Shown: positions 9,149-18,802 of the stretch, one piece after another | Layout of the letters: each line of letters begins with the position of its first letter | Numbering within the stretch: the first letter of the stretch is position 1 | Origin: Snodgrassella alvi | GTDB lineage: Bacteria > Pseudomonadota > Gammaproteobacteria > Burkholderiales > Neisseriaceae | Length of the DNA stretch: 64,000 nt | Assembly: GCF_002777825.1 (NCBI RefSeq) | Contig: NZ_MEIR01000059.1 | Coordinates: 1 to 64,000, forward strand | Direction of reading: 5' to 3' | Translations under genes and position numbers: made by a program | The notes under the pieces: model-generated | What the model saw: only the letters and a program-made list of their open reading frames with translations | What the model was told of the DNA's origin: nothing | Databases searched by the model: none

Positions 9149-10489
9149 TCATCCAAACAAGCGGGTAATATCATTGAAGAAAGCCACCAGCATCAACATT
9201 AACATGGCAGCAATACCAAAACGTAGTCCTATTTCTTGTATACGTAAACTCAGAGGCTTACCGCGAATCCATTCGATCGCATAATACAGTAAATGCCCCC
9301 CGTCTAACACGGGAATGGGTAATAAATTCAGTACACCAAGGCTCACGCTAACGAGTGCCAGAAATTCTGTATAGCTCTGCCAACCCATGGCTGCGGTTTT
9401 GCCAGCTACATCAGCGATAGTTAAAGGACCGGAAAGATAATGCAGCGATGCCTGACCGGTGAGTAATTTGGCAAACATGGAAAGGGTTAGTGTAATGTAA
9501 TCCCAAGTACGCTGCATAGCCAGTTGTACTGATTGAAAAAAGCTGGGCTGATAATGCTGGCGAATCTGGGTATCCCATACTTTATCGCGCATGGCACCTA
9601 CGCCAACCTGTCCGATAATGGTACGATTTTCCACTACTGAGGCGGGTCGCAAACTGGTTTGCAGAGCCTGCCCGTTGCGCTGATAAGTAATATCCAGTTT
9701 GGCACCTGCACTGGCTCGGATACTATCCACCCAGTCCTGCCAGCCTGTGAGTTTGCGGCCATTAATGGTTAACAGGATATCACCGGGACGCAAGCCAGCC
9801 TTTGCTGCAACGCTATCGGGGACAACCATGCCTATCTGGTTAATAACTTTAAATGGCATGATACCCAGATAACCGGTTTTGGCAACATTATCTGCGGCAT
9901 CTGTACCGGCGATATTCAGCTGCCGCTTTCCGGAATGTCCTGCAGCAGTAATGACGTCAATCTGAACTTTACCACCATCCAGATTCAGCATGATTTTTGC
10001 CTGAGCATCTGTCCAGTCGGTTACGGCCTGTCCATTCACACTAACGATGCGGTCACCCGGTTGAAAGCCGGCTTCCGCTGCTACACTTGCCGGTTCAACC
10101 ATACCAATCCATGGCCGAATCTGGGTAATACCGCCCACACTGAAACTGGCAGCATACAGCAATACGGCCAGCGCCAGATTGGTTAGTGGACCGGCAACGA
10201 CGATTGCAATGCGTTTCAGCGGGTGTTGCCGGTCAAAAGCGTAAGGCAAGTCGGCCTCACTGACGTCACCTTCACGAGTATCAACCATTTTGACATAGCC
10301 ACCGAGCGGGATTGGTGCCAGACACCATTCGATATTGGCACGTTTGACGCAAAAAAATGGCTTACCAAAACCTATGCTAAAGCGCAGTACTTTAACACCA
10401 CACCAGCGTGCTACAACCAGATGGCCTAATTCATGCAAACTTACCAGCAGTAAAATCGCTGCAATAAAAGCAACTATGGTTAATAACAT
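9149..10489 (-). CDS. rseP: Site-2 protease RseP (zinc metalloprotease, PDZ)
   Basis: RseP cuts membrane-embedded substrates such as anti-sigma factors and leftover signal peptides in the inner membrane. The 446-residue product has the zinc motif HELGH at residues 19-23 in its first helix, two PDZ domains (about 115-200 and 205-290), and the second active-site motif PIPVLDGGHLLYY near residue 400 in a later helix. It lies between dxr and bamA, the usual order. The gene for its anti-sigma substrate is not in this window. Confidence 0.95.
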   Translation of the reverse strand: MLLTIVAFIAAILLLVSLHELGHLVVARWCGVKVLRFSIGFGKPFFCVKRANIEWCLAPIPLGGYVKMVDTREGDVSEADLPYAFDRQHPLKRIAIVVAGPLTNLALAVLLYAASFSVGGITQIRPWIGMVEPASVAAEAGFQPGDRIVSVNGQAVTDWTDAQAKIMLNLDGGKVQIDVITAAGHSGKRQLNIAGTDAADNVAKTGYLGIMPFKVINQIGMVVPDSVAAKAGLRPGDILLTINGRKLTGWQDWVDSIRASAGAKLDITYQRNGQALQTSLRPASVVENRTIIGQVGVGAMRDKVWDTQIRQHYQPSFFQSVQLAMQRTWDYITLTLSMFAKLLTGQASLHYLSGPLTIADVAGKTAAMGWQSYTEFLALVSVSLGVLNLLPIPVLDGGHLLYYAIEWIRGKPLSLRIQEIGLRFGIAAMLMLMLVAFFNDITRLFG

Positions 10490-10503
10490 GGTTTATCCTG
10501 TTC

Positions 10504-11706
10504 TTATCTGGCAGCCCGGCTAGCTACCCATGTTTTTGCTGCACTACGCACTTGTGCATCCAATTGCAGGAGCTCCTCAATAGATGATGCGGACTGCCCA
10601 CTGAAGTGCTGTAGACAACTGTCTACTACTGATGCCAGTTCAGTAAAGCGAATAAGCCCTTCCAAAAAGGCAGCCACTGCAATTTCATTGGCCGCGTTTA
10701 GTATACAGGAGCTGGCAGCGTGGCTGCTGTGTAATACATCATAGGCCAGTTTCAGGCATGGGAAGCGTACAAAATCCGGTGCCAGAAAGTTTAAGCCACT
10801 TAAACGGGTGAAATCTAGCTGTTTAACACCTGAGTCAATTCTGTCTGGCAATCCCAGGCAATGTGCAATCGGAATACGCATATCCGGCTCACCCATTTGT
10901 GCCAGCACTGAGCCATCTATGTAGCGTACCATACTGTGTATCACACTTTGCGGATGGATGACTACTTCCAGCCGTGTGGCAGCGGCATTAAATAGCCAGC
11001 GTGCCTCAATCAACTCCAGCCCCTTGTTCATCATGCTGGCTGAATCAACGGAAATTTTGCGTCCCATTTGCCAGTTAGGATGCTGTATCGCAGCCTCAGG
11101 TGTAATGGCAGCAAAATCGGCCAGTGGGGTATGCAGAAAAGGACCACCAGATGCAGTTAAAATCAGCGAAGCCACTCCGGCCTGCTCCAGATCGCCCTGA
11201 TAATCTGCCGGCAAGGCCTGAAAAATTGCATTGTGTTCGCTATCAACCGGCAACAGCCGCGCACCATTTTGCTGTACAGTTTGCATGAATAATGCACCGG
11301 CAACTACCAGAGTTTCTTTGTTTGCCAGATAAATGGTTTTACCTGCTTTGGCTGCGGCCAGAGTTGGTTTTAATCCGGCAGCACCGACGATGGCAGCCAT
11401 CACTGCATCAGTTTCACTGGCCTGAGCGATATCACACAAGGCCTGCTCACCAAATAATACCTCAGTAGTCACAGCGGCAGCCTGTAATTGTACTTGCAGG
11501 GCACTTGCCTGTGTTGCTGAGGCAACTACAGCATAAACTGGCTGAAAACGAATACATAATTCTGCCAGACGATCAATTTGCTGGTGTGCAGTTAACGCGA
11601 AAACAGCAAATCGTTCGGGATGTCGGGCAATAACATCCAGAGTATTCAGGCCAATACTTCCTGTAGCCCCCAGGATGGTTATGGACGTTGGATTACAACC
11701 ACTCAT
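10504..11706 (-). CDS. dxr: 1-deoxy-D-xylulose 5-phosphate reductoisomerase
   Basis: Dxr turns DXP into 2-C-methyl-D-erythritol 4-phosphate with NADPH, the committed step of the MEP isoprenoid pathway. That pathway feeds uppS two genes upstream. The 400-residue product has the nucleotide-binding GATGSIG (residues 13-19), the substrate and metal region PVDSEHNAIFQAL, and the segment KISVDSASMMNKGLELIEA. It is 14 bases upstream of rseP and 7 bases after cdsA. Length is typical. Confidence 0.97.
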   Translation of the reverse strand: MSGCNPTSITILGATGSIGLNTLDVIARHPERFAVFALTAHQQIDRLAELCIRFQPVYAVVASATQASALQVQLQAAAVTTEVLFGEQALCDIAQASETDAVMAAIVGAAGLKPTLAAAKAGKTIYLANKETLVVAGALFMQTVQQNGARLLPVDSEHNAIFQALPADYQGDLEQAGVASLILTASGGPFLHTPLADFAAITPEAAIQHPNWQMGRKISVDSASMMNKGLELIEARWLFNAAATRLEVVIHPQSVIHSMVRYIDGSVLAQMGEPDMRIPIAHCLGLPDRIDSGVKQLDFTRLSGLNFLAPDFVRFPCLKLAYDVLHSSHAASSCILNAANEIAVAAFLEGLIRFTELASVVDSCLQHFSGQSASSIEELLQLDAQVRSAAKTWVASRAAR

Positions 11707-11713
11707 TAGGAAA

Positions 11714-12523
11714 TCACTTTACACTAAAACAGGCCAGTAAGGCTGCATAAACGCTTAGTACGGCAATCAGAGAATCTACTCGGTCAAACACCCCGCCATG
11801 GCCGGGTAAAAGCTGGCTGCTGTCTTTTACACCTCCGGCACGCTTGAGCCAGCTTTCCAATAAATCGCCGCAGATACTCACAGCCGTCAGAATTACCGCC
11901 AGACAAAGGTTTTGCCACCAGGGCAAGGTAATGGGCAGCCAGTTTTGCTGTTGCAGAACAACTGTGTAGATAGCTACACAGATAACTGCGCCAATGGCAC
12001 CTTCCCAGCTTTTATTCGGGCTGATTGTCGGTGCCAGTTTGCGTTTACCCACTGCCCTGCCGACAAAATAGGCCGCAATATCGGCAATCCACACCAGTGC
12101 CATGATGGATAGCAGAACAGGAGCTGCTGCGGTATCTGGCCGCAGGGATATTAAAGCTTGCCAGAAAGGTACCATTAACAGCCAGCCTATCAGGATACCA
12201 AACAGGTTTGCCCTGATTTTCCATTTAAATTTTAGCCAAACTGGTACGATAATCAGCCAAAACAGCAGTACCGTTAGCTGTATCCATAGCGGTAATGCAG
12301 TCTGTTGACAATAGAAATAAAGACAACAGCCCCCTGCTGCACTCAATAGCAGATAGAGGATGTTCTGGATGCTAGAAAAATGAACAATACGGGCGTATTC
12401 CCATAACGCCAGTAATGCGATCAAACCGCTGAAAGCAGCCCATAAACTGTTGTTGGCCCCAAACAACATACCTATCATTAGGGGCAATAAAACCAGAGCA
12501 GTGAGAATACGTTGTTTGAGCAT
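11714..12523 (-). CDS. cdsA: Phosphatidate cytidylyltransferase CdsA
   Basis: CdsA makes CDP-diacylglycerol from phosphatidic acid and CTP, the branch point for phospholipids. The 269-residue product has about eight membrane helices and the family signature near its C-terminus (GDLLESWLKRAGGVKDSS then LLPGHGGVFDRVDSL). The frame is open 17 codons further upstream inside uppS, but the ATG at 12523 lies 4 bases past the uppS stop and begins with the usual MLKQRILTALVLLPL, so it is preferred. Confidence 0.95.
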   Translation of the reverse strand: MLKQRILTALVLLPLMIGMLFGANNSLWAAFSGLIALLALWEYARIVHFSSIQNILYLLLSAAGGCCLYFYCQQTALPLWIQLTVLLFWLIIVPVWLKFKWKIRANLFGILIGWLLMVPFWQALISLRPDTAAAPVLLSIMALVWIADIAAYFVGRAVGKRKLAPTISPNKSWEGAIGAVICVAIYTVVLQQQNWLPITLPWWQNLCLAVILTAVSICGDLLESWLKRAGGVKDSSQLLPGHGGVFDRVDSLIAVLSVYAALLACFSVK

Positions 12524-12527
12524 AAAA

Positions 12528-13277
12528 TCAGGGACGCTGTTGGGTAAGAGGCAACTGCTCCGAAGTTCTGCCAAACCGTCGCTCCCGCACCTGATAGGAG
12601 CGGATAGCAGTGTCTAGCTGGGACTCGTCAAAGTCAGGCCACAAAACCGGCGTGAAATATAACTCGGTATAAGCCAGTTGCCATAAAAGAAAATTACTGA
12701 TGCGTGTTTCACCGCCAGTACGGATAAATAAATCCGGCTCTGGAGCATCACCAAGTGACAGATACGGTAGAATACTGGTCTCAGTCAGTTCGGTGGCACC
12801 AGCCGCAATAGCTTGATTGGCTGCCTGTAAAATATCCCAGCGGCCACCATAATCGGCTGCGATTGTCAGCGTGAGGCCAGTATTAGCGGCTGTTAATGCT
12901 TCGGCTTCTTCAATACCACGTACGATTTCTGCTGCAAAGCGGCTTCGATCACCAATAACACGCAGACGCAGGTTATTTTTATGCAGTCTTTGTACCCGTT
13001 TTTGCAATGATTGCAAAAACAAGTTCATGAGAAAATTAACTTCATCAACCGGGCGACGCCAGTTTTCGGTGGAAAAAGCAAAGACAGTCAGATACTCTAC
13101 GCCCATTCGTGCGCAGTTGGCTGTCATTTCTTCTAACATTTCCAGACCTTTTTTATGCCCCATAATACGTGGCATAAAACGCTTTTTAGCCCAGCGTCCG
13201 TTACCATCCATGATAACGGCTATGTGACGCGGAATTTCAGTATGATCAGGTACGCTCTGGGTACTACTGGTAGTCAA
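12528..13277 (-). CDS. uppS: Undecaprenyl diphosphate synthase (cis-prenyltransferase)
   Basis: UppS extends farnesyl diphosphate with eight isopentenyl units to make the lipid carrier for peptidoglycan and surface sugars. The 249-residue product has the HIAVIMDGNGRWAKKR motif, with the catalytic Asp24, then TVFAFSTENWRRP, and the C-terminal DLFIRTGGETRISNFLLWQ region. It is the first gene of the uppS-cdsA-dxr run and lies 28 bases after frr. Confidence 0.97.
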   Translation of the reverse strand: MTTSSTQSVPDHTEIPRHIAVIMDGNGRWAKKRFMPRIMGHKKGLEMLEEMTANCARMGVEYLTVFAFSTENWRRPVDEVNFLMNLFLQSLQKRVQRLHKNNLRLRVIGDRSRFAAEIVRGIEEAEALTAANTGLTLTIAADYGGRWDILQAANQAIAAGATELTETSILPYLSLGDAPEPDLFIRTGGETRISNFLLWQLAYTELYFTPVLWPDFDESQLDTAIRSYQVRERRFGRTSEQLPLTQQRP

Positions 13278-13305
13278 AACACATCCTTTACGTCGATTAA
13301 AAGGT

Positions 13306-13863
13306 TTAGATTGCCATCAGGTCGGCCTCTTTGGTGGCCAACATTTTATCAATTTCAGCAATGTATTTATCGGTAAGTTTCTGAATACCTTCTTCGCCAC
13401 GGTGTGCTTCATCCTCACTGATTTCCTTGTCCTTGAGCAGACGCTTGAGGTCATTATTGGCATCACGGCGGACATTACGGACTACTACCCGGCCATCTTC
13501 CACTTCGCCACGGACTACTTTTATCAAATCTTTGCGCCGCTCTTCAGTGAGCATTGGCATTGGCACCCGAATTAAATCACCCATGGCCGCTGGATTCAAA
13601 CCCAGATTGGAGTTGCGGATTGCCTTTTCGATAACGGCTGCCATTTTGCTTTCATAGGGTTTAACCCCAATGGTACGTGCATCCAGTAAAGTTATGCTGG
13701 CAACCTGACTAACTGAAACCATGCTTCCGTAGTATTCTACTTCTACTTGATCAAGTAATCCGGTATGCGCGCGTCCTGTGCGGACTTTAGACAGATTATC
13801 GCGCAATACTTCAAGGGATTTCTGCATTTTGGTTTCAGCGGTGTGTTGAATTTCGTTAATCAT
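13306..13863 (-). CDS. frr: Ribosome recycling factor
   Basis: RRF works with EF-G to split the post-termination ribosome. The chosen start gives 185 residues, the standard family length, beginning [24 protein letters not shown] sits 8 bases upstream. An ATG two codons further up lies too close to the Shine-Dalgarno. The conserved [21 protein letters not shown] and [15 protein letters not shown] segments are present. It follows pyrH after a 131-base gap. Confidence 0.97.
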   Translation of the reverse strand: MINEIQHTAETKMQKSLEVLRDNLSKVRTGRAHTGLLDQVEVEYYGSMVSVSQVASITLLDARTIGVKPYESKMAAVIEKAIRNSNLGLNPAAMGDLIRVPMPMLTEERRKDLIKVVRGEVEDGRVVVRNVRRDANNDLKRLLKDKEISEDEAHRGEEGIQKLTDKYIAEIDKMLATKEADLMAI

Positions 13864-13994
13864 GAACATTCCTGTCTGAACTGGCTGCATTTATTTCAAT
13901 CTTTTCGAAATTTTTGCTACCAGAAAATGGCAAACGCGCATACTAACGCAGTTATACGCGTCACCACAAGTTTAGTTAAGTACCCTGGTGGGTT

Positions 13995-14714
13995 TTATAC
14001 ATGAACCAATGTGCCTTCGTCTTCACCCATAATGACATTTTTCAGTGCACCAGGCTTGAATATGCCAAATACTACGATATTCAGTTTCTGCTCGCGGCAT
14101 AAGGCAAATGCTGTAGCATCCATCACCTTAAGGTTCTGGCTAATCGCTTCATCAAAGGTAATCTCTTGATAACGTCTAGCCTCAGGATTGGTTTTGGGGT
14201 CGGCAGTATAGACACCATCTACATTGGTTGCTTTTAACATAATATCACAATTCATTTCCACACCACGTAAGCTGGCTGCTGTATCTGTGGTGAAAAACGG
14301 ATTACCGGTTCCTGCTGCGAAAATTACTACCTTACCTTCTTCCAGATATTGAATGGCTTTGGGACGGGCATAAGTTTCTGCAACCTGTTGCATACTCAAA
14401 GCAGACTGAACTCTGGCTTTAACTTGCTGGCTTTCAAACGCCTCTTTCAGTGCCAGCGCATTCATTACCGTTGCCATCATGCCCATATAATCGGCTGTTG
14501 CACGTTCCATGCCTTTGGCTGACTGTGCCATGCCACGAAAGATGTTACCACCACCAATAACAATGGCTACTTCTACGCCCATATCGACCACTTCTTTGAC
14601 CTGTGCGGTGATTTGCATAATGGTATCGCGATTGATACCGAAAGCATCTGGCCCCATCAGGGACTCACCGGATAGTTTCAATAATACACGCTTGTATTTA
14701 GCTGGTTTAGTCAT
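13995..14714 (-). CDS. pyrH: Uridylate kinase (UMP kinase)
   Basis: PyrH phosphorylates UMP to UDP and is allosterically controlled by GTP and UTP in most bacteria. The product is 239 residues with the amino-acid-kinase motifs [11 protein letters not shown] and [10 protein letters not shown] and the segment [16 protein letters not shown]. Two ATGs lie six bases apart. The downstream one is preferred because the AGAAAGA ribosome site is about 6-8 bases away rather than touching it. A terminator separates pyrH from tsf upstream. Confidence 0.96.
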   Translation of the reverse strand: MTKPAKYKRVLLKLSGESLMGPDAFGINRDTIMQITAQVKEVVDMGVEVAIVIGGGNIFRGMAQSAKGMERATADYMGMMATVMNALALKEAFESQQVKARVQSALSMQQVAETYARPKAIQYLEEGKVVIFAAGTGNPFFTTDTAASLRGVEMNCDIMLKATNVDGVYTADPKTNPEARRYQEITFDEAISQNLKVMDATAFALCREQKLNIVVFGIFKPGALKNVIMGEDEGTLVHV

Positions 14715-14828
14715 GATCATTCTTTCTGTCAGTTTGCCATTAGATAATTAATAGCTATCACTAATTTTCAATGGATAAGGATGGGAACTTTTATTTCAGC
14801 CATCTCAACCGGAGTAAACAGATAACTC

Positions 14829-14869
14829 AAAAAAAAGCACCCTGATTCAGTATCCTGAATCCAGAGTGC
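14829..14869 (-). terminator. Terminator between tsf and pyrH
   Basis: On the minus strand GCACTCTGGATTCAG pairs with CTGAATCAGGGTGC (one bulge) and is followed by eight Ts. It should end most rpsB-tsf transcripts. Confidence 0.88.
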
Positions 14870-14886
14870 CCATGGCATTAACTACC

Positions 14887-15759
14887 TTATACTTTAGAAG
14901 CAGCAGCGACTTCAGCAGCGTAATCTACTTCTTTTTTCTCAATACCTTCGCCAACGTGGAAAGCAACAAAACGGCTTACTTCAGCATTCTGTTCTTTCAG
15001 GAATTTTTCCACAGTCTGATCAGGATTGATAACAAACTGCTGTCCCAGCAGGGTTACTTCAGCCAGAAACTTCTGTACGCGGCCTTCAACCATTTTTTCA
15101 ATGATGTTTGCCGGTTTGCCGGAAGCAGCTGCCTGTTCTTCATAGATGTGGCGTTCTTTAGCTACAATTTCCGGATCTACTTCAGCAGCAGAAACACATT
15201 GTGGCTTGGAGGCAGCGATATGCATTGCTACCTGACGGATAGCCTGAGTGTCGCCACCTTTATGCTCAACCAGCACACCGATTTTGGTACCGTGCATATA
15301 GGTAACCAAACTGTTGTCGGTTTCAATGCGTTCAAAGCGACGTACAGTAATGTTTTCACCCAGCTTAGCAATAACAGCTTTACGTGCTTCTTCAATAGTT
15401 ACGCCGTCATCAGTTTTGGCTTCAGCCAGAGCTTCCAGAGTAGCAGGGTTATGTACGGCAACAGCTTTGGCAACAGCCTGAGCAAATGCCATAAAGCTGG
15501 TATCTTTGGCTACGAAGTCTGTTTCACAGTTAATTTCGGCCACAGCACCTACTTTGCCATCTACATAATCAGCAACTACGCCTTCTGCCGCAGTACGGCC
15601 AGCCAGTTTGCCAGCTTTGGCACCGGATTTGATGCGCAGAATTTCTTCTGCTTTTTCCATGTTACCTTCGGCTTCTACCAGTGCTTTTTTGCATTCCATC
15701 ATGCCCAAACCGGTAGCAGCACGCAAATCACCTACCATTTTTGCAGTAATTGCAGCCAT
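14887..15759 (-). CDS. tsf: Elongation factor Ts
   Basis: EF-Ts exchanges GDP for GTP on EF-Tu. The 290-residue product has the N-terminal UBA-like domain (about 1-55, [22 protein letters not shown]), the TDFVAKD nucleotide-exchange motif at residues 80-86, and two core subdomains. AAGGAG precedes the start. It follows rpsB with 112 bases between, which hold an attenuator-like hairpin. Length is typical of neisserial EF-Ts. Confidence 0.97.
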   Translation of the reverse strand: MAAITAKMVGDLRAATGLGMMECKKALVEAEGNMEKAEEILRIKSGAKAGKLAGRTAAEGVVADYVDGKVGAVAEINCETDFVAKDTSFMAFAQAVAKAVAVHNPATLEALAEAKTDDGVTIEEARKAVIAKLGENITVRRFERIETDNSLVTYMHGTKIGVLVEHKGGDTQAIRQVAMHIAASKPQCVSAAEVDPEIVAKERHIYEEQAAASGKPANIIEKMVEGRVQKFLAEVTLLGQQFVINPDQTVEKFLKEQNAEVSRFVAFHVGEGIEKKEVDYAAEVAAASKV

Positions 15760-15819
15760 GTTTTACTCCTTAAACTTGATTACGCTCAGCCGGATGGATA
15801 TCAGGCTGAAAATTGTTTC

Positions 15820-15845
15820 AAAAAAAGGGGCACTAACGTCCCCTT
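15820..15845 (-). terminator. Attenuator-type hairpin between rpsB and tsf
   Basis: Minus strand AAGGGG ... CCCCTT (15845-15840 and 15830-15825) with a 9-base loop is followed by a run of Ts (15826-15820). It probably ends a share of rpsB transcripts and lets the rest run into tsf. Confidence 0.65.
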
Positions 15846-15871
15846 CTTTTACAAAGATGCGAGATAACTGA

Positions 15872-16621
15872 TTACTCAGCAGTAGCTGCAGCCTGTCTTT
15901 CTTCCGCAGCCTGAGCAGCCTGTACCACTTCCTGTAAAGACTGAGCCTTACCTTCCAAAATGGCATCGGCAATACCACGGCAATACAGACGGATTGCCTT
16001 GGCTGAGTCGTCATTACCCGGAATCACGTATTTAACGTCGTCAGGGCTGTTGTTGGTATCAACGATAGCGATAACCGGAATACCCAGCTTGGCAGCTTCT
16101 ACCAGCGTACCTTTCTGATAGCCGGTATCGATAACAAAAATCGCATCCGGCAAGCCTTTCATGTCTTTGATACCGCCTAAAGAACGTTCCAGCTTGGCCA
16201 CTTCGCGCTGCATTTCCAGCACTTCTTTTTTACCGTAACCGGCTTCAGTGGCATTTTCCAGCGCAGCGGTTTTTTCTTCTAGACGTTTGATAGACTGTTT
16301 TACGGTTTTGTAGTTGGTAAGCATACCGCCCAGCCAGCGATGATCCACGTAAGGAGCACCAGCGCGAGTTGCTTCTTCCTTAACGATATCTCGTGCCTGG
16401 CGTTTGGTACCTACAAATAGAACAGTACCTTTGTTGGCAGCCAGACGGCGTACAACATCCTGCGCTTCTACAAACAGTGGTAGGGTTTTTTCCAGGTTGA
16501 TGATATGGATTTTGTTACGCGCACCGAAAATATACTCAGCCATTTTCGGGTTCCAGTAGCGGGTCTGGTGACCAAAGTGTACGCCTGCTTCCAGCATCTG
16601 GCGCATGGTAATTTGTGACAT
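15872..16621 (-). CDS. rpsB: 30S ribosomal protein S2
   Basis: S2 is a late-binding small-subunit protein needed for S1 attachment. The 249-residue product starts [20 protein letters not shown] and contains the conserved [15 protein letters not shown] and [11 protein letters not shown] segments. The C-terminus is an Ala/Glu-rich tail. AAGGA marks the start. A leader of roughly 100-150 bases with hairpins lies upstream and may carry S2 autoregulation, as known for rpsB-tsf in other proteobacteria. Confidence 0.98.
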   Translation of the reverse strand: MSQITMRQMLEAGVHFGHQTRYWNPKMAEYIFGARNKIHIINLEKTLPLFVEAQDVVRRLAANKGTVLFVGTKRQARDIVKEEATRAGAPYVDHRWLGGMLTNYKTVKQSIKRLEEKTAALENATEAGYGKKEVLEMQREVAKLERSLGGIKDMKGLPDAIFVIDTGYQKGTLVEAAKLGIPVIAIVDTNNSPDDVKYVIPGNDDSAKAIRLYCRGIADAILEGKAQSLQEVVQAAQAAEERQAAATAE

Positions 16622-16720
16622 AATTCGATCCTTAAAGGGTTAAAGCCTGACACCGCCACGCATAGAACTCTGCAACAGAGCACCCTTTCGCGTACGATGC
16701 GAGCGTTACTAAATTTCTTT
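16622..16720 (-). promoter_or_regulatory. Structured 5' leader of rpsB (candidate S2 autoregulatory site)
   Basis: The minus strand has a perfect small hairpin CTCTG-TTG-CAGAG (16680-16668) flanked by GC-rich sequence in otherwise AT-rich surroundings, between a possible -10 (TATACT, near 16770) and the rpsB start. Autoregulation by S2 is known for related operons; that this leader does it is inferred. Confidence 0.35.
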
Positions 16721-16836
16721 ACTGAGGTAAAACCATGGAATAATACAGGAAAAAATACATCTTCACAAGTATAGCAATTCATACCTCTTATTCCATCGTC
16801 TAAAATCATTGTATATAAATCTGTTAGTTTAAATCT

Positions 16837-17442
16837 ATGACTGCCCACTCAGATAAACAACAATTACGTCGACTGTTGCGCCGGCGCAGGAAAGCATTAA
16901 GTCAAGAAACACGTCGATCAGCAACTAAAAAAATCAACTGTCTTTTATACCCATTTATCCGGCGCCAGAAACGCATAGCCGTATACTGGGCTGTTGGTAG
17001 TGAATTGTCTTTATGGTCGTTAATTGTAACGGCGCAGAAACGCGGCGCTCAGGTTTATTTGCCTTATATTGAACCTAAAAAACGCCAGTTATGGTTTACG
17101 CCCTGCCCTCGTCTCCCTCGCCATCATGCTACTATTCGTTATCTGAATTTGCATCACCAGAATACCGGCAAGCATAAAGTACCGCAGTTTAATGGATGCA
17201 AAATCCGGGCACGCTATTTGCATACTATGCTGATACCTCTACTTGGTATAGATCATCAGGGTAATCGACTGGGACAAGGGGGCGGCTATTATGATGCAAC
17301 TCTGGCAACATTTCGCCATCGTCAGCCACTATTAGTAGGTGCTGGTTTTAGCTGCCAGCAAGTGGATTCAATTCAATCAGAAGACCATGATATTAATATA
17401 CCCATATTTGTGAGTGAATATGGCTACCAACACCTGAGCTGA
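16837..17442 (+). CDS. fau: 5-formyltetrahydrofolate cyclo-ligase family protein
   Basis: The enzyme converts 5-formyl-THF to 5,10-methenyl-THF with ATP, returning a folate storage form to one-carbon metabolism. The 201-residue product has the basic N-terminal helix (LRRLLRRRRKALS), the IAVYWAVGSELSL strand, and the C-terminal signature QGNRLGQGGGYYDATL that binds substrate and ATP. It is unusually Arg- and Lys-rich at the start. It is divergent from rpsB. In many proteobacteria a 6S RNA gene precedes it, but I see none here. Confidence 0.88.
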   Translation: MTAHSDKQQLRRLLRRRRKALSQETRRSATKKINCLLYPFIRRQKRIAVYWAVGSELSLWSLIVTAQKRGAQVYLPYIEPKKRQLWFTPCPRLPRHHATIRYLNLHHQNTGKHKVPQFNGCKIRARYLHTMLIPLLGIDHQGNRLGQGGGYYDATLATFRHRQPLLVGAGFSCQQVDSIQSEDHDINIPIFVSEYGYQHLS

Positions 17443-17576
17443 AAGCATTAATAATAATCACTCATCGAAAAGTATTGCAGCAAAATATACTTATGCTTAA
17501 ATATGATATAAATTTTTAAATTTTCTGAATATTATTGAAGAGTACTATTTTTTGAAATCACCAGTTGAAGGAATCT

Positions 17577-17681
17577 CTAGTTATCTTTGCTTAGTCCATC
17601 TCTGATGTTTTCTGTATCCGTTGCTTTTAATGCTTTTATTTTATCTATTACGTCTTCTATTTCAGCAGGATTTTTTGGTAT
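17577..17681 (-). pseudogene. C-terminal remnant of an unidentified gene
   Basis: The minus strand reads as 34 protein-like codons (IPKNPAEIEDVIDKIKAL then KATDTENIRDGLSKDN) ending in TAG, with no start codon and an in-frame stop just upstream. The charged helical composition looks like real protein rather than chance AT-rich translation. Probably the 3' end of a decayed gene; family unknown. Confidence 0.35.
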
Positions 17682-17936
17682 TTATTAAATACGAAAATAA
17701 TTCCTTATGCTATGCAAACAAAAATATGGTTTATCTGTTCTGTAAATAAATCAAATTCTTTATGGGAGATAACACAGACTATCTCATACTCTATTTTAAT
17801 CTACGCCAAGACAAAGGATTAAATACTGAGATATAGTTATATTTGTACCTATCTTCTAACCGTGTACAGCAAATAGTTTGGGAATGCCTAATTGCATGCT
17901 AAGAATTTGGACACAAAAAATAATGAACAGCAATAT

Positions 17937-17966
17937 ATAATACTAAACAATGTTGTTTAGTATTAT
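17937..17966. repeat. 30-base near-palindrome
   Basis: ATAATACTAAACAA and TTGTTTAGTATTAT are perfect 14-base arms around TG. There is no U-run on either side, so it is not a standard terminator. It lies between two gene remnants and may be the trace of a mobile or regulatory element. Confidence 0.5.
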
Positions 17967-17979
17967 GGTGAAAAAATAG

Positions 17980-18171
17980 ATACTGTTTATTTATGGTGAT
18001 GACTATATAAAAGATAAAAGTGCCGCTTATTTCAAAGGCACTAACCCTGAAAGATTTAATGAAATTTTTGATAATAAAGGATATGATGATAAGTTTTATT
18101 ATTTTGGCGCAACTCCCGTTGCGCTTGATGTAAAAATGTCATCATTAACAACAGGGGTTGAACTTGATTAA
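17980..18171 (+). pseudogene. Remnant of an unidentified gene (3' part)
   Basis: An open stretch of 63 codons without a start reads as GDDYIKDKSAAYFKGTNPER and then FNEIFDNKGYDDKFYYFG, ending in TAA. The Asp-Tyr-Lys-Asp-Lys style with spaced aromatics resembles repeat proteins of the DKNYY kind, but this is only an impression. It has a stop immediately upstream and no ribosome site, so it is read as a degraded fragment. A hairpin follows 49 bases later. Confidence 0.4.
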
Positions 18172-18219
18172 GGATAACTTAATAAAGTTAAAATCGGTTG
18201 ATTGAATTTAGGCAAATCC

Positions 18220-18249
18220 TATCCTGCTGATAGTCAGACAGGATAAAAA
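18220..18249 (+). terminator. Weak terminator-like hairpin
   Basis: TATCCTG and CAGGATA form a 7-base-pair stem with a 12-base loop, followed by AAAAT rather than Ts on the plus strand. It may be a leftover terminator of the remnant gene. Confidence 0.35.
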
Positions 18250-18304
18250 TGATCTTATTTACCGAGAAACGCTTTGGCTGTTTTGCGAACTACTATCCAA
18301 CCCA

Positions 18305-18613
18305 TTACACACATAAGACAAGAAAAAATAATATAACATCAGTTATTCCAAAAACTATCGCTCCCAATTGTGTGAAAGGTTCATAGAGTCTTTTTACTAA
18401 CTGCACTAAATATAAATTGATAACGGCAATAATTGCAGCTAGTGTAAACGTCAGGATAAAAGCAATGGCAGAGCTGAAAATCAAAGTTGTTACCCGCAAT
18501 TTATCACTAACACCAGTAAATTGTTTACGTAGGGCAAAATAGCCAATCACATTAACAATCAGTAAAAAAATCAAATTACAAGCTATAACCTTAATATCGT
18601 GTTCCAATGGCAC
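18305..18613 (-). CDS. Small membrane protein, unknown
   Basis: The 102-residue product has three hydrophobic spans (about 10-27, 44-70 and 83-102) and little else, so it is a likely inner-membrane protein. The start is decided by the ribosome site: a strong AAAGGAG lies 5 bases before a GTG at 18613, whereas the ATG ten codons upstream sits ahead of that site. The family is not recognised. It lies in an AT-rich island beside a broken membrane gene and gene remnants, which suggests acquired or decaying DNA. Confidence 0.55.
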   Translation of the reverse strand: MPLEHDIKVIACNLIFLLIVNVIGYFALRKQFTGVSDKLRVTTLIFSSAIAFILTFTLAAIIAVINLYLVQLVKRLYEPFTQLGAIVFGITDVILFFLVLCV

Positions 18614-18802
18614 TGTTACTCCTTTAAAACCAGAAAAGAACAAGACAATGGCTAGAATGATTAGATAATAGAAATTAAATAATAAGATAAATAACGATAA
18701 ATGGACTTTTTAGCTATATTCTGAGGATAATATAGTTATAGATGGTTGTGTTATAAAAACAGAGCGCAATAATTTTACCCCTAAACAGATCAACATGATT
18801 AT

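Noticed and set aside
14866-15867. 333-codon plus-strand frame
   Set aside because: It is antisense to tsf over its whole length. The Phe/Ser-rich translation is a shadow of EF-Ts codon bias.
16622-16836. 6S RNA gene upstream of fau
   Set aside because: Expected by synteny in some proteobacteria, but the sequence has no long central-bubble hairpin spanning the region.
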